Below, one piece after another: positions 23,139 through 31,157 of a stretch of 64,000 nt of DNA. Each line of letters starts with the position of its first letter. Position 1 is the stretch's first letter. The stretch covers positions 20,138 through 84,137 of the forward strand of contig CAYVBQ010000014.1 in the NCBI GenBank assembly GCA_964449775.1, read 5' to 3'. Below the pieces are notes generated by a model. It had not been told where the DNA came from. It saw nothing but the letters and a program-made list of their open reading frames with translations, and did not search any database. Source of the DNA: Fen-1258 sp964449775 (GTDB lineage: Bacteria > Bacteroidota > Ignavibacteria > Ignavibacteriales > Melioribacteraceae). The position numbers and the translations under genes were made by a program.

Positions 23139-24923
23139 GCTGACTGCTGACCGCTGTATTTCAAATCCATAGTTGTTCACCTCCGTTGCCGTCTGCCAGT
23201 TGAGTATTACTTTTTTACCAACAATGCTTCTTGTGAATGATGTGAGCTCGACTGGGAGAGGTGAATTGCTAGTTGAAGCAAAATAGAAAGTGCTGGTCAA
23301 TCCAGTTTGATCGAGGCCAGTTCTGTTGACTTGCGGATCTGTCGTCGTTCCTCCAGGTGCTGCGTATGTGCCAGATGCAGATGCAGCCGCCCCTGAAATA
23401 TTCAAATCTCCAACTGCGTTGATGCCCGGTAATCCTGTTCCTTGTATTCTTAAAGAGAGACCCGCACCAGCATCGGCAAAGCTATTCGCAGTCGCAACAG
23501 TCCAACTCGCGTTCGAGCGATTGACAAAAGTCTGAGAATTCTCTGAGAAAGAACCTGAGGTAAAGGGTTGGGTCGCCCCGCTTGCATCAGCGTACTGCAC
23601 GCTAACTGTTCCACCCGTCGTTGGTGTTCCGCCAACCCAGACATTGCGGTTGTTCGAGGAAACACCAAAAGGGAATTGTCCGGCGGCAGTGCCAATCGTG
23701 ATCGCAGAGGTTCCAAACCAACGCGTAAATGTTCCACTTCCAGTCAAAAAGCCTGCAGTGTAAGTTAGTGTGTTGCCTATTGAATTTATTGTGAGAGTCA
23801 CTCCGGTGCTCGTAGCTGTTGCATTTGCAGAGAGAGTAATTGTGTTCGCCGTAAACGCTGTGATAGTTGCGCCTGTCGGTATGTTGGTGCCCGTGATACT
23901 CATACCAACCACGACACCTGCAGTAGAACCTACAGAAGTGATTGATGTTGAGCTAATGGTCGTATTACCTGTAGTAGTTATTGTTGTTCCTGAGAGTCCC
24001 AATGTAATCGTATTTCCGCCAAGTGCAATGTTGCCTTGCGTCATTGCAAGCGTCCCGCCAATTAAAAGATTTTTACCAAGGCTGATACCATTTGAATTGT
24101 TGACGGCGATCGTTGAGCTTGCATTGGTAGTGATTGTTCCAGCTCCGCTGATAGACTGTAACGCTGAACCATTAAGGCTAACCGTCCCAGCCGAAGCAGG
24201 TGTAAATGTAAGTGTTGCACCACTAGCTACAGAAAAATTACCTTTTACTGCATGACCAGGTGTCCCAGTAATGTTGCAATTAAATGTTACATTACTTCCT
24301 ACAGAAAGATTCCCATTTATTATCAATGCACTGGCCCCCGTACCAGATTCTGTCCAACTTCCAGAAGTACTTTCAAATGATAAATTACCGTAAGTTCTAC
24401 CTGACAATGAAATTGCAGGGGTTAGCGTTGATGAACCTCGATAAATAAAGGTACTATTAGCATCTAATGTAGCCCTACCTAATGGTGTGGCAATTCCACT
24501 TGTTGTATTATGAATATAAGTACCTCCACTCCCCACAACCCAAGTACCTGTTGTTGTCCAAATTCCGCCTTGATTTAACCAAGTTCCATTTATTGTTAAA
24601 TCCGTACCAGTTCCATCTGCTAATGTACTTGTAATAGTTGATGCTACTGTAACTTGTCCTCCAGAATCAACCGTCACTTGATCATATGATAATCCTACTG
24701 CTGAGATTGTTACCGTATGACCATTTCGGATCGTAATAACTCCATCAGTATTTGTTGGGATTGCGGTAGCAGCAATCCAACTTAAACCATCATATTTTTC
24801 CCAAGTTGCATTTGCAATCCAGTTTCCTGAAGCTGCTGACCGATAATCGCCAGAGGCTTGTCCCCAACTCGCCACCGGTATTAAAAACAAAACGGCAATA
24901 AAAAGAAGTAAAGATTTTTTCAT
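23133..24923 (-). CDS. large secreted Ser/Thr/Gly-rich repeat protein, frameshifted before T9SS tail
   Basis: 596 aa. Signal peptide MKKSLLLFIAVLFLIPVASWGQ, then ASGDYRSAASGNWIANATWEKYD, typical of Bacteroidota surface proteins. A long region rich in Ser, Thr, Gly and Asn follows with beta-strand repeats (DLTINGTWLNQGG, LIINGNLSVGSNVTF, LLIGGTLAMTQGNIALGGNT), probably a beta-helix adhesin or S-layer-like protein. The end is PLPVELTSFTRSIVGKKVIL, NWQTATEVNNYGFEIQRS, where the sorting tail should follow, but the frame stops at AVSH. GC is higher and codon use differs from neighbours, consistent with repeat content or transfer. Without the tail it would not be sorted by T9SS. Confidence 0.85.
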   Translation of the reverse strand: MKKSLLLFIAVLFLIPVASWGQASGDYRSAASGNWIANATWEKYDGLSWIAATAIPTNTDGVITIRNGHTVTISAVGLSYDQVTVDSGGQVTVASTITSTLADGTGTDLTINGTWLNQGGIWTTTGTWVVGSGGTYIHNTTSGIATPLGRATLDANSTFIYRGSSTLTPAISLSGRTYGNLSFESTSGSWTESGTGASALIINGNLSVGSNVTFNCNITGTPGHAVKGNFSVASGATLTFTPASAGTVSLNGSALQSISGAGTITTNASSTIAVNNSNGISLGKNLLIGGTLAMTQGNIALGGNTITLGLSGTTITTTGNTTISSTSITSVGSTAGVVVGMSITGTNIPTGATITAFTANTITLSANATATSTGVTLTINSIGNTLTYTAGFLTGSGTFTRWFGTSAITIGTAAGQFPFGVSSNNRNVWVGGTPTTGGTVSVQYADASGATQPFTSGSFSENSQTFVNRSNASWTVATANSFADAGAGLSLRIQGTGLPGINAVGDLNISGAAASASGTYAAPGGTTTDPQVNRTGLDQTGLTSTFYFASTSNSPLPVELTSFTRSIVGKKVILNWQTATEVNNYGFEIQRSAVSH

Positions 24924-24937
24924 AGCACCCTCATGCT

Positions 24938-25110
24938 CTAAAAATTTTTAATCGAAGAAGCAGCGAAAGAGAAGAGGAGTGTAATAAGAGAGGCTAAAAA
25001 TAGAGCAACTCCAAAATAGATTTTTTCCAATTTCTTTCTTTCCTCGTTATACGAGAGTTGGTTTTCCTCATTTTCCGACATATAATCACCATCGGTAACA
25101 TTCCACTGAA
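24938..25110 (-). pseudogene. 5'-truncated copy of the membrane protein at 26661-27092
   Basis: Reads QWNVTDGDYMSENEENQLSY, then ERKKLEKIYFGVALFLASLI and ends FAASSIKNF at 24938. It matches the C-terminal ~55 residues of the gene at 26661-27092. Its 5' side is cut by a dispersed CCTCCTCGCCGCAATCCG repeat at ~25111. Confidence 0.85.
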
Positions 25111-25190
25111 CCTCCTCGCCGCAATCCGACCGAAGGCGGAGCGAGGTATCTTTTCATGCCCGAATGTTTTTATCGGGCATCTACTAAAAC
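25108..25190. repeat. dispersed repeat DR-B, copy 1
   Basis: AACCTCCTCGCCGCAATCCG, then CCGAAGGCGGAGCGAGGTAT, then ATGCCCGAATGTTTTTATCG and GGGCATC. Copy 2 lies at 34131-34232. Copy 2 has an extra 22-bp palindrome between CCCG and AATG. Confidence 0.85.
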
Positions 25191-25206
25191 CTTCGAGGTT
25201 ACTATG

Positions 25207-25311
25207 TTAAGGGCGGTTCTAAAAATATCAAAATCCTCTGCGGACTTTGCGCTTTCTTTGCGTTCTCTGCGTTAGATATTTACAAACGATAATTTTTAGA
25301 ACCCTCCTTAA
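25207..25311. mobile_element. MITE-like element, copy 2 (TTAAGGGnGGTTCTAAAAA ends)
   Basis: TTAAGGGCGGTTCTAAAAAT to ATTTTTAGAACCCTCCTTAA, 105 bp, same ends as 13723-13816. The interior shares CTCTGCGGACTTTGCG but is 11 bp longer through an extra CTTTCTTTGCG-type segment. Confidence 0.78.
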
Positions 25312-25761
25312 TTACAGCAAAGCAGCCTTGTCCAAAATTTTAGAGAGGGATTCGTTTTCTTTTGCATATTCCTTTAAGACCATTTTAACTGCCCGATCAT
25401 TTTTTTGTAAAAGTTCAATAAGTTCTCTTAGTTCTTTAGTCTCTCTGGCAACCGGTGCAAGGGTGGTTCTTCTATCCCAAAGAATAAATCCAATAAGTAT
25501 AAACATACCGCTAAATAAAATACCAAAACCCCAACGCATAAAACCTTGCAAGTCGTTTTTCAATTCGTCAAAGCGTTTATCCATACGTGTCTCTAAAGCG
25601 TCGATGCGTTTGTTCATATCATCAAATCGCCTATCTAAGTTCTTCACCCCTTCTTCAACCCGTATGAGCCGTTCTTCGTTGTTTGAGCTTGTTTGTCCCC
25701 ACCCCACCCGTGTAAAAGCAATAAGCCAGAGAAGAGTAAAAAGAAGTAAATGTTTTTTCAT
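25312..25761 (-). CDS. exported coiled-coil protein with TM segment, function unknown
   Basis: 149 aa. Signal peptide MKKHLLLFTLLWLIAFTRVGWGQ, a heptad-rich coiled coil (~28-72: RLIRVEEGVKNLDRRFDDMN, KRIDALETRMDKRFDELKND), one TM (FMRWGFGILFSGMFILIGFILW), then a charged tail. It resembles short coiled-coil membrane proteins annotated as hypothetical in many bacteria. Its first codons and upstream bases are almost the same as those before the gene at 26041, part of a three-fold copied junction. Confidence 0.78.
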   Translation of the reverse strand: MKKHLLLFTLLWLIAFTRVGWGQTSSNNEERLIRVEEGVKNLDRRFDDMNKRIDALETRMDKRFDELKNDLQGFMRWGFGILFSGMFILIGFILWDRRTTLAPVARETKELRELIELLQKNDRAVKMVLKEYAKENESLSKILDKAALL

Positions 25762-25783
25762 AACGAACCTTATTCATTAAAAA

Positions 25784-25872
25784 TTTTTAATAGAAGAAGC
25801 AATAGAAGAAAAAAGTAAAATTATTAGAGAGATAAAAACTAAAACAACACCAAAGAAAATTTTGTATTACAA
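25784..25872 (-). pseudogene. short remnant of the membrane protein C-terminus
   Basis: Reads KIFFGVVLVFISLIILLFSS, then IASSIKNF and a stop. It matches the last 28 residues of the gene at 26661-27092. It ends 23 bp before the coiled-coil gene start. Confidence 0.8.
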
Positions 25873-25974
25873 ATGAGTCTCCTCTAAAAAGGTATTTATG
25901 CCAAAAATAAGTTCTGAAATTTTACCATATTCCAACATAAAAATTATAAAATAGACCTTTTTAGATACGCCTCA
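25873..25974. mobile_element. ~100-bp MITE-like element with TCTAAAAAGGT arms
   Basis: The left end ATGAGTCTCCTCTAAAAAGG and the right end, reversed, ATGAGGCGTATCTAAAAAGG match at 16 of 20. The same arm occurs once at 18594 and in part at 17000. No clear target duplication. Confidence 0.5.
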
Positions 25975-26040
25975 TAAATACTTTTGCGTTAAGAAATTAT
26001 TCAAAGGATGCTTCGCATAAAGTTTAAAAATTTTATTAGT

Positions 26041-26559
26041 TTACTCTTTCGCCTCAAGCGCGCCAATCCGTTTCTCATGTCCCTCAACCATGGTGCGTAT
26101 CGTGGTAATTTCGTCAACGCGCTGTTCGCAATCTTTTAGATGTTCTTCATTGTCGGTTATTCTGCCTGTGAGCCCTTCTATCATTTTCACAATGCCGTTG
26201 AAATACCGGTCCATTTTCTTGCCTTGCTCATCAACGGATTTCTGCACACCGTCAATCTTTGTATCAAGCTGCGTAAAGCGGCTGTCGGTGTAGTCTTTCA
26301 TTGATTGAACAGCCATGTCAACCTTTGCCTCAATCTTAGCATCAAGGCGCTTCTCGACACCGTCAATCTTTGCATCAAGCCGCTTCTCGACACCGTCAAT
26401 CTTTGCATCAAGCCGCTTCTCGACACCGTCAATCTTTGCATCAAGGCGCTTCTCGACACCGTCAATCTTTGCATCAAGGTGTTGTTCAAACGCTAAGATT
26501 TCTTCTTTCAGAATTTCTCTTGTAGCGTACTCCGGTGCCGTTGTCTTTTTCTTCGTCAT
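26041..26559 (-). CDS. hendecad-repeat coiled-coil protein
   Basis: 172 aa from the ATG at 26559 (MTKKKTTAPEYATREILKEE) with AGGAAAG upstream. The core is four exact 11-residue repeats RLDAKIDGVEK plus divergent ends, encoded by a 33-bp DNA tandem repeat at ~26345-26480, followed by a second helical region (KKMDRYFNGIVKMIEGLTGR). Likely a cytoplasmic rod-like trimer or tetramer. The frame upstream to 26661 overlaps a relic signal-peptide start (MKKQLLLFT in another frame) copied from a neighbour, so it is not used. Confidence 0.75.
   Translation of the reverse strand: MTKKKTTAPEYATREILKEEILAFEQHLDAKIDGVEKRLDAKIDGVEKRLDAKIDGVEKRLDAKIDGVEKRLDAKIEAKVDMAVQSMKDYTDSRFTQLDTKIDGVQKSVDEQGKKMDRYFNGIVKMIEGLTGRITDNEEHLKDCEQRVDEITTIRTMVEGHEKRIGALEAKE
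26345..26482. repeat. 33-bp coding tandem repeat (about 4 copies)
   Basis: TTCTCGACACCGTCAATCTT then TGCATCAAGvCGC recurs with near-perfect identity, encoding the 11-aa hendecad. Copy number is likely variable between strains. Confidence 0.85.
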
Positions 26560-26660
26560 ATTTTTCTTTCCTGCTGATTTAGAAAACAGACGAGGTGATT
26601 GATGGCTCTCCCCGCTTGCGTAAAAAGAAGTAACTGTTTTTTCATAACGAACCTTATTCA

Positions 26661-27092
26661 TTAAAAATTTTTAATGGAAGAAGCAATAGAAGAAAAAAGT
26701 AATGTTATTAGAGAAGCAAAAACTAATGCAACTCCAAAATAAATTTTCTCCAACCTCTTTCTACCCTCAATAGAGTAGACCTGGCTTTCTTCATTTTCTG
26801 TCATTTCATACATATAATCACCATCGGTAACATTCCAATCAACCGGTTTTGGCAAAGAATGCTTATCAATTTTTTCTTTGTTAAGTCTAATTAAATCGAG
26901 CTTCTTAAATTTATGATCTGCGCCAATAGAAGAATGGCTTGACCACCAATTGCGCGGCAACTCAAGTAAAGCTCTAATGGGTCTTTCTATTTCAGAGAAA
27001 AGATCTTTCGGCGGTTGTTCGTCAATTTCAAAATCTTCATTGAAGTTTGTTTCAGCGGAAAGCCGCTCAACTTTTTGGATTGCTTTAGTCAT
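26661..27092 (-). CDS. small C-tail-anchored membrane protein, function unknown
   Basis: 143 aa from the ATG at 27092 (MTKAIQKVERLSAETNFNED) preceded by GAGGTT. Mostly polar N-terminal part with FSEIERPIRALLELPRNWWS and PVDWNVTDGDYMYEMTENEE, then one C-terminal TM (IYFGVALVFASLITLLFSSI) ending ASSIKNF. I do not know the family. Two truncated copies of its 3' end lie at 25784-25872 and 24938-25110. Confidence 0.7.
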   Translation of the reverse strand: MTKAIQKVERLSAETNFNEDFEIDEQPPKDLFSEIERPIRALLELPRNWWSSHSSIGADHKFKKLDLIRLNKEKIDKHSLPKPVDWNVTDGDYMYEMTENEESQVYSIEGRKRLEKIYFGVALVFASLITLLFSSIASSIKNF

Positions 27093-27681
27093 TAATAACC
27101 TCAAACTGCAAAAGAATCTATTACAAAAAATTTCTTTCTTGCTAAAGTTTGTTCCGGTGGGTTTTGGATATACAAAAGTAGTAATTCTATTAACTTTCAC
27201 AAGTTATTTTTTTATAAATAGTAAATTTATTTTACTTAATTGGAGCATCTATCCGTATTTTATTTTCCGTGTTTCAGAAGAAAAAGTAATCTCATCATTT
27301 TGAATTAAGAATTAGATTGCCTGCCTGGCGGCAGACAGGCTTCGGCAAAATGCGCCTCGCAATGACTGCTGCGTGTCATTACGAGGAGCGCCCGCCTTGA
27401 ACGACGAAGTCGGGCGGGAAGCGACGAAGTAATCTCATCATTTTGAATTAAGAATTCATGTTACGCAGAAAGGAAAGATTCGCCACGAAGACTCTAAGGC
27501 ACAAAGGTTTCACCAAGAAAAACATAAACTTTGTGAAGATTTTGTGTCTTTGTGCCTTAGTGGCTAAGTTTTTTCATGTGGACTGCGTAACGTGAATTAA
27601 GAATTCGATTGCCTGCCTGGTGGCAGACAGGCTTCGGCAAAATACGCCTCGCAATGACAACGATTGATATGTGTGAATCAA
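27093..27681. other. 589-bp gene-free region of nested dispersed repeats
   Basis: Contains DR-A at 27288-27366 and a second DR-A at 27376-27659. The second is interrupted by a CCCGCC...GGGCGGG hairpin insert (~27391-27418) and by the element at 27458-27593. AT-rich sequence fills 27201-27280. Confidence 0.8.
27458..27593. mobile_element. 136-bp MITE nested in DR-A with direct flanks
   Basis: Starts ATGTTACGCAG and ends CTGCGTAACGT (inverted). GAATTAAGAATTC lies on both sides (27445-27457 and 27594-27606) and the interrupted DR-A resumes exactly. The interior has GCCACGAAGACTCTAAGGCA and CTTTGTGCCTTAGTGGC arms. Confidence 0.83.
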
Positions 27682-27975
27682 CTATGATTGGAAAACAGTA
27701 TTAAAAATTGCTTCGGGATAATTAGCTGCTACATTCAACAATACTTTAGCAGGTCCATCAGGTTTACGACGCCCTTGTTCCCAATTCTGTAGAGTTGATA
27801 CGCTTATTCCGAGTAATTTCGCAAACTTGTTTTGAGATAATCCCAAGTGTTCTCTTATCATTTTAGGATCGGGATTATCAAAACTAAATTCACGACCCGG
27901 TTTTTTTTTACCTTTTAATATTTTTCCGCCTTCTTTTATACTTTTTTGTAACTCATAAAATAATTCGTTTTTCAT
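27682..27975 (-). CDS. HTH (Xre) antitoxin of RelE/HigB-type module
   Basis: 97 aa with a C-terminal Xre helix-turn-helix (MIREHLGLSQNKFAKLLGIS, VSTLQNWEQGRRKP). The N-terminus (FYELQKSIKEGGKILKGKKK) is the antitoxin segment of the NadS/HigA-2 type. It overlaps the upstream toxin gene by 4 bp (ATGA), the toxin-first order typical of higBA. It likely represses its own operon. Confidence 0.9.
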   Translation of the reverse strand: MKNELFYELQKSIKEGGKILKGKKKPGREFSFDNPDPKMIREHLGLSQNKFAKLLGISVSTLQNWEQGRRKPDGPAKVLLNVAANYPEAIFNTVFQS

Positions 27976-28289
27976 TTGAACTCCTTTTCAATAAGAGATT
28001 TTAATATTTTCAATTGTTCGTTTGATAAATCATCTTGTTCATTTTTTGAATAAATTAAAAGCATCAAGATTATTTCTTTTGTTTTAGCCCAATAGTATAT
28101 AATTCTAACACCTCCACCTTTACCTTTACCGGAAATAGACCATCTGATTTCTCTCAATCCTCCACTCCCACTGATTATTTTCCCTTTTTCTGGATTCAGT
28201 ATTATCTCATTTTGTAGTCTACGATAATCTTCATCAGGAAGAAGAGTTTTCAATCTTTTTGTAAAAACGGAAGTTTCTATAATTTTCAT
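27972..28289 (-). CDS. RelE/HigB-type mRNA interferase toxin
   Basis: 105 aa RelE-superfamily fold: MKIIETSVFTKRLKTLLPDE, GSGGLREIRWSISGKGKGGG, VRIIYYWAKTKEIILMLLIYSKNEQDDLS. The pattern GxGGLRKxR...GGxRxIYY is the COG4737 toxin signature. Such toxins cleave mRNA on the ribosome. Paired with the HTH antitoxin downstream. Confidence 0.9.
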   Translation of the reverse strand: MKIIETSVFTKRLKTLLPDEDYRRLQNEIILNPEKGKIISGSGGLREIRWSISGKGKGGGVRIIYYWAKTKEIILMLLIYSKNEQDDLSNEQLKILKSLIEKEFK

Positions 28290-28717
28290 AAGCGAATATA
28301 CGTCATTGGACGATACACGTCAACCTTTTTTTTAACATACATAACTAACAGTTGTCATGCCCGCTAAAGCCGGCTGAGTCTATTGCAGAACTCGAATATG
28401 TCATTCTGGAGCGAGTCTACGAGCGAAGAATCTCACACTTAAATTTAGAATTAGTGCAATTATTAGCATAGAGATTCTTCATTCCTCCGGCTAATGCCGG
28501 ATTCATTCAGAATGACAAGTTGTGCAACAGACTTGACAGACAGGCAATCTAGATTTTGACTGAAGAACAAACTTTAGATTGCCTGCCTGGCGGCAGACAG
28601 GCTTCGGCAAAATGCGCCTCGCAATGACTGATATAAAAAATTTACAGAAATCTCTTTCAGCTCGTAGGGAACAAATTCTTACACTTATCTGTTAGTACAT
28701 AAAACGAAAGCACACAA
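28290..28717. repeat. 428-bp gene-free region of dispersed repeats
   Basis: Has GTCATGCCCGCTAAAGCCGG and GTCATTCTGGAGCGAGTCTA, then the inverted mate AGAGATTCTTCATTCCTCCG with CCGGCTAATGCCGG, and DR-A at 28562-28627. Related pieces are at 14746-14812 and 16875-16900. Confidence 0.75.
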
Positions 28718-29350
28718 ATGAAGAACAAATTTGTTTTGTTGTTTTTACTTGCAGTTATAAGCTGTTCCAACAACGCCAAAACCAGACTTGAGGAAGCTAT
28801 GAATGATTCATCCAAATATGAAGTTGCAACATTTGCCGCGGGATGTTTCTGGTGCACAGAAGCGGTATTTCAAAGACTAAAAGGAGTTGTAAAAATTGAG
28901 AGTGGTTACAGCGGCGGCTCTGTTCCAAATCCAACTTACGAAGCTGTCTGTACCGGACAAACCGGACACGCAGAATGTACGCAGATAACTTACGATCCAA
29001 AAATAATTTCTTATCCACAACTTCTTGAGGTGTTTTGGAAAACTCACGACCCGACTACATTAAACCGTCAAGGTAACGATTCCGGCACACAATACCGTTC
29101 AGCAATTTTCTATCACAACGATGAACAAAAACAGCTTGCGGAAAAATACAAACGTGAGCTTGACGCGGCAAAGATTTGGGAAGATCAAATAGTAACGGAA
29201 ATAAGTGAGTTGAAGAAATTTTACAAAGCGGAAGATTATCATCAGAACTATTACAACCAGAATGGAAATCAGCCCTATTGCAGTTTTGTAATTACGCCGA
29301 AGGTAGAAAAGTTTAAAAAAATATTTGCGGATAAGCTAAAGAAAGAATAG
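28718..29350 (+). CDS. msrA: peptide methionine (S)-sulfoxide reductase MsrA, lipoprotein form
   Basis: 210 aa. The N-terminus MKNKFVLLFLLAVISCSNN is a lipoprotein signal (Cys16), so it acts in the periplasm. The MsrA domain has the catalytic GCFWCTEAVF box (42-51, catalytic Cys43 or 46 by position), GYSGGSVPNPTYEAVCTGQT, HAECTQITYDP and LLEVFWKTHDPTT. C-terminal YHQNYYNQNGNQPYC contains a further Cys that may resolve the disulfide. It reduces oxidised methionine in envelope proteins. Confidence 0.96.
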   Translation: MKNKFVLLFLLAVISCSNNAKTRLEEAMNDSSKYEVATFAAGCFWCTEAVFQRLKGVVKIESGYSGGSVPNPTYEAVCTGQTGHAECTQITYDPKIISYPQLLEVFWKTHDPTTLNRQGNDSGTQYRSAIFYHNDEQKQLAEKYKRELDAAKIWEDQIVTEISELKKFYKAEDYHQNYYNQNGNQPYCSFVITPKVEKFKKIFADKLKKE

Positions 29351-29408
29351 AACAAAGATAAAATCTGATTCGGCAGATTTACACTAATGAATCCGTGTAT
29401 ATCCGTTT

Positions 29409-29469
29409 ACCCCGTGGAATAGCATTTGTATTTTTGAAACAATTTGATTCTTAATTTATTCCACGGGGT
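29409..29469. repeat. 61-bp palindrome-ended repeat, copy 2
   Basis: ACCCCGTGGAAT...ATTCCACGGGGT, a 12-bp perfect stem around a 37-bp AT-rich centre. 59 of 61 identical to 19317-19377. It lies between msrA and the M28 gene. Confidence 0.85.
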
Positions 29470-29499
29470 GGATCCGCGTAATCCGTTTTCTATAAAATT

Positions 29500-30864
29500 T
29501 TATCTTACCGGCACAGGCCAGACCGGAAGACTCTCGTGCCCTTCTTCATCAACTGATTGCACTGCAAAGAAGTAATTATCTTTTGAGTAAGGCAAAGTAA
29601 TTTCGGTTTTATCGGTAAAGAATTTTTTCTCCCAGAGCGGCTGATAAGTCTCGCGCATCATTACAAAATAACCGCGTGGGGTTTTGCCTTGCGGAGCTTT
29701 CCATTTTAATTCTGATGAATTTGTCATTCCGCTTACCACAACACCTACACTCTGCGGCGCGGCAGGAGCTAACGCCAGGTTTGAGAGAACTGCAAGATTC
29801 ACACAAGTAATTTTTCTCGCATACTCATAATCTACAAATTCGGGTAAGTCGCCAAATTTAAATCCATTCTCTTCGCGGACGTTCTGGTGCTGATAATCAT
29901 AATTTTCATTCATCTCACAGAAACGGACAGCTGTAAATCCTTGGCGGTTAAATGGCGTATGGTCGCCGCCGCGCAAAAATCTATCATTGCGGTAGAGAAG
30001 TTTTACTTCCAGCTGATCAACGTACCGTTCACCAACTTCTTTAATATAACGCGCAAGTTGTCTGGATTTACCATCATTCTCACCGTTTGTTGATTGCCTA
30101 ATATTTTTCATCTCATCGGTTTCCAATAATGGAATACCTTCACTGAACAAACGGACTTGCATATTGTTTTTTAGATTAGTCTCGCTTGAATAGCTGTTGC
30201 CAATCATATCATTATTAAGCATTGCAACAACTTCCCAATTTTGCTCTTTAGCTTTTTTAGCCAGAAATGTTGAACCGTTTAATCCTTGCTCTTCACCCGA
30301 GAATGCGACAAATATTATTGTTGCGGGAAATTTTTGTTTACTCATCACACGGGCTAACTCTAAAACAGCGGCAACACCGGAGGCATCATCATTCGCGCCC
30401 GGAGCGGTTCCAACAGAATCGTTCGCTTCACTGTTGCGCGAATCGAGATGTCCTCCAACAATAAAAACTCTTTTGTCATTCGGATCAGTCCCTTTAAGTG
30501 TTGCCATAACGTTCGTCAATAAAACTTTTCTTGTAATTCTTTTTCCATCGGGTTCCAGGTAAACAGAATCTAGTTTTACTTCCAATCTACCGTTGGATTC
30601 TTTGCCAAATTTTTCAAATTCATTCTTTACCCAATTGCACGCGGCTCCTATTCCTTTTTCTTTGTCACTCCTCGTACTAAAAGTATGCCGCGTATCAAAG
30701 CTCACCATCTTGCGGATATTGTTTTCAAGATTTGAAGAAGAAATTTGTTCTATCATTTCAAAGATTGTCGCATCACGCTGAATTGTTGATGTCTGAGCAT
30801 AATTTGTTGCAAGACAGACGTATAAGAAGATATTTGCGAGAAGCCATTTATTAAAGCGCTTCAT
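29500..30864 (-). CDS. secreted M28 family zinc aminopeptidase
   Basis: 454 aa, signal peptide MKRFNKWLLANIFLYVCLATNYAQ. Zn ligands of the M28 fold are visible: H in VGGHLDSR, D in GANDDASG, E-E in FSGEEQGLNG, D in MLNNDMIGN and H in GGDHTPFNRQG. A C-terminal fibronectin-III-like domain (AAPQSVGVVVSGMTNSSELK, ..NYFFAVQSVDEEGHES) follows. No T9SS tail, so it is periplasmic or exported another way. Removes N-terminal residues from peptides. Confidence 0.93.
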   Translation of the reverse strand: MKRFNKWLLANIFLYVCLATNYAQTSTIQRDATIFEMIEQISSSNLENNIRKMVSFDTRHTFSTRSDKEKGIGAACNWVKNEFEKFGKESNGRLEVKLDSVYLEPDGKRITRKVLLTNVMATLKGTDPNDKRVFIVGGHLDSRNSEANDSVGTAPGANDDASGVAAVLELARVMSKQKFPATIIFVAFSGEEQGLNGSTFLAKKAKEQNWEVVAMLNNDMIGNSYSSETNLKNNMQVRLFSEGIPLLETDEMKNIRQSTNGENDGKSRQLARYIKEVGERYVDQLEVKLLYRNDRFLRGGDHTPFNRQGFTAVRFCEMNENYDYQHQNVREENGFKFGDLPEFVDYEYARKITCVNLAVLSNLALAPAAPQSVGVVVSGMTNSSELKWKAPQGKTPRGYFVMMRETYQPLWEKKFFTDKTEITLPYSKDNYFFAVQSVDEEGHESLPVWPVPVR

Positions 30865-31097
30865 TTTCTCTCCATAGTTTTTTTAAAAAGTGATCAATAA
30901 AATTTAGTTACAAAATACACCAATTTTGTTTTGAAGGAAAGATGAATAGTTGATTTTTTAATTACTGCTTCAAAATAATTTTTGAGTCATTTCTGAAATC
31001 AGACTATTTTGATTATCAGAAATTTATCCCCGCATAAAAAAAACCTTACACTGTTATTAGAGATGCCCTTAGTTAGGAACTTAGTATTTGGTGAGAC
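30865..31097. other. short intergenic region, nothing further seen
   Basis: AT-rich. It would hold the promoter of the M28 peptidase on its left side. I see no ORF or repeat. Confidence 0.6.
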
Positions 31098-31131
31098 AAA
31101 AAAAGCCCCGATCATAATCGGGGGCTTTTTG
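31098..31131. terminator. rho-independent terminator of the cold-shock gene
   Basis: AAAAAGCCCCGATCATAATC and GGGGGCTTTTT: a stem of about 10 bp with T-run, reading best on the minus strand 27 bp after the csp stop. Confidence 0.85.
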
Positions 31132-31157
31132 TTAAGAAGAAAATTTCTATCGGATAA

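Noticed and set aside
23770..24255. 161-codon plus-strand ORF opposite the repeat-rich secreted gene
   Set aside because: It is a shadow of a high-GC coding repeat; the minus frame has signal peptide and family features.
26305..26602. Plus- and minus-strand ORFs across the hendecad repeat (STFASILASRRFSTPS, TVSRSALMQRL types)
   Set aside because: A 33-bp repeat without stops is open in several frames; only the RLDAKIDGVEK frame has a start, ribosome site and coiled-coil character.
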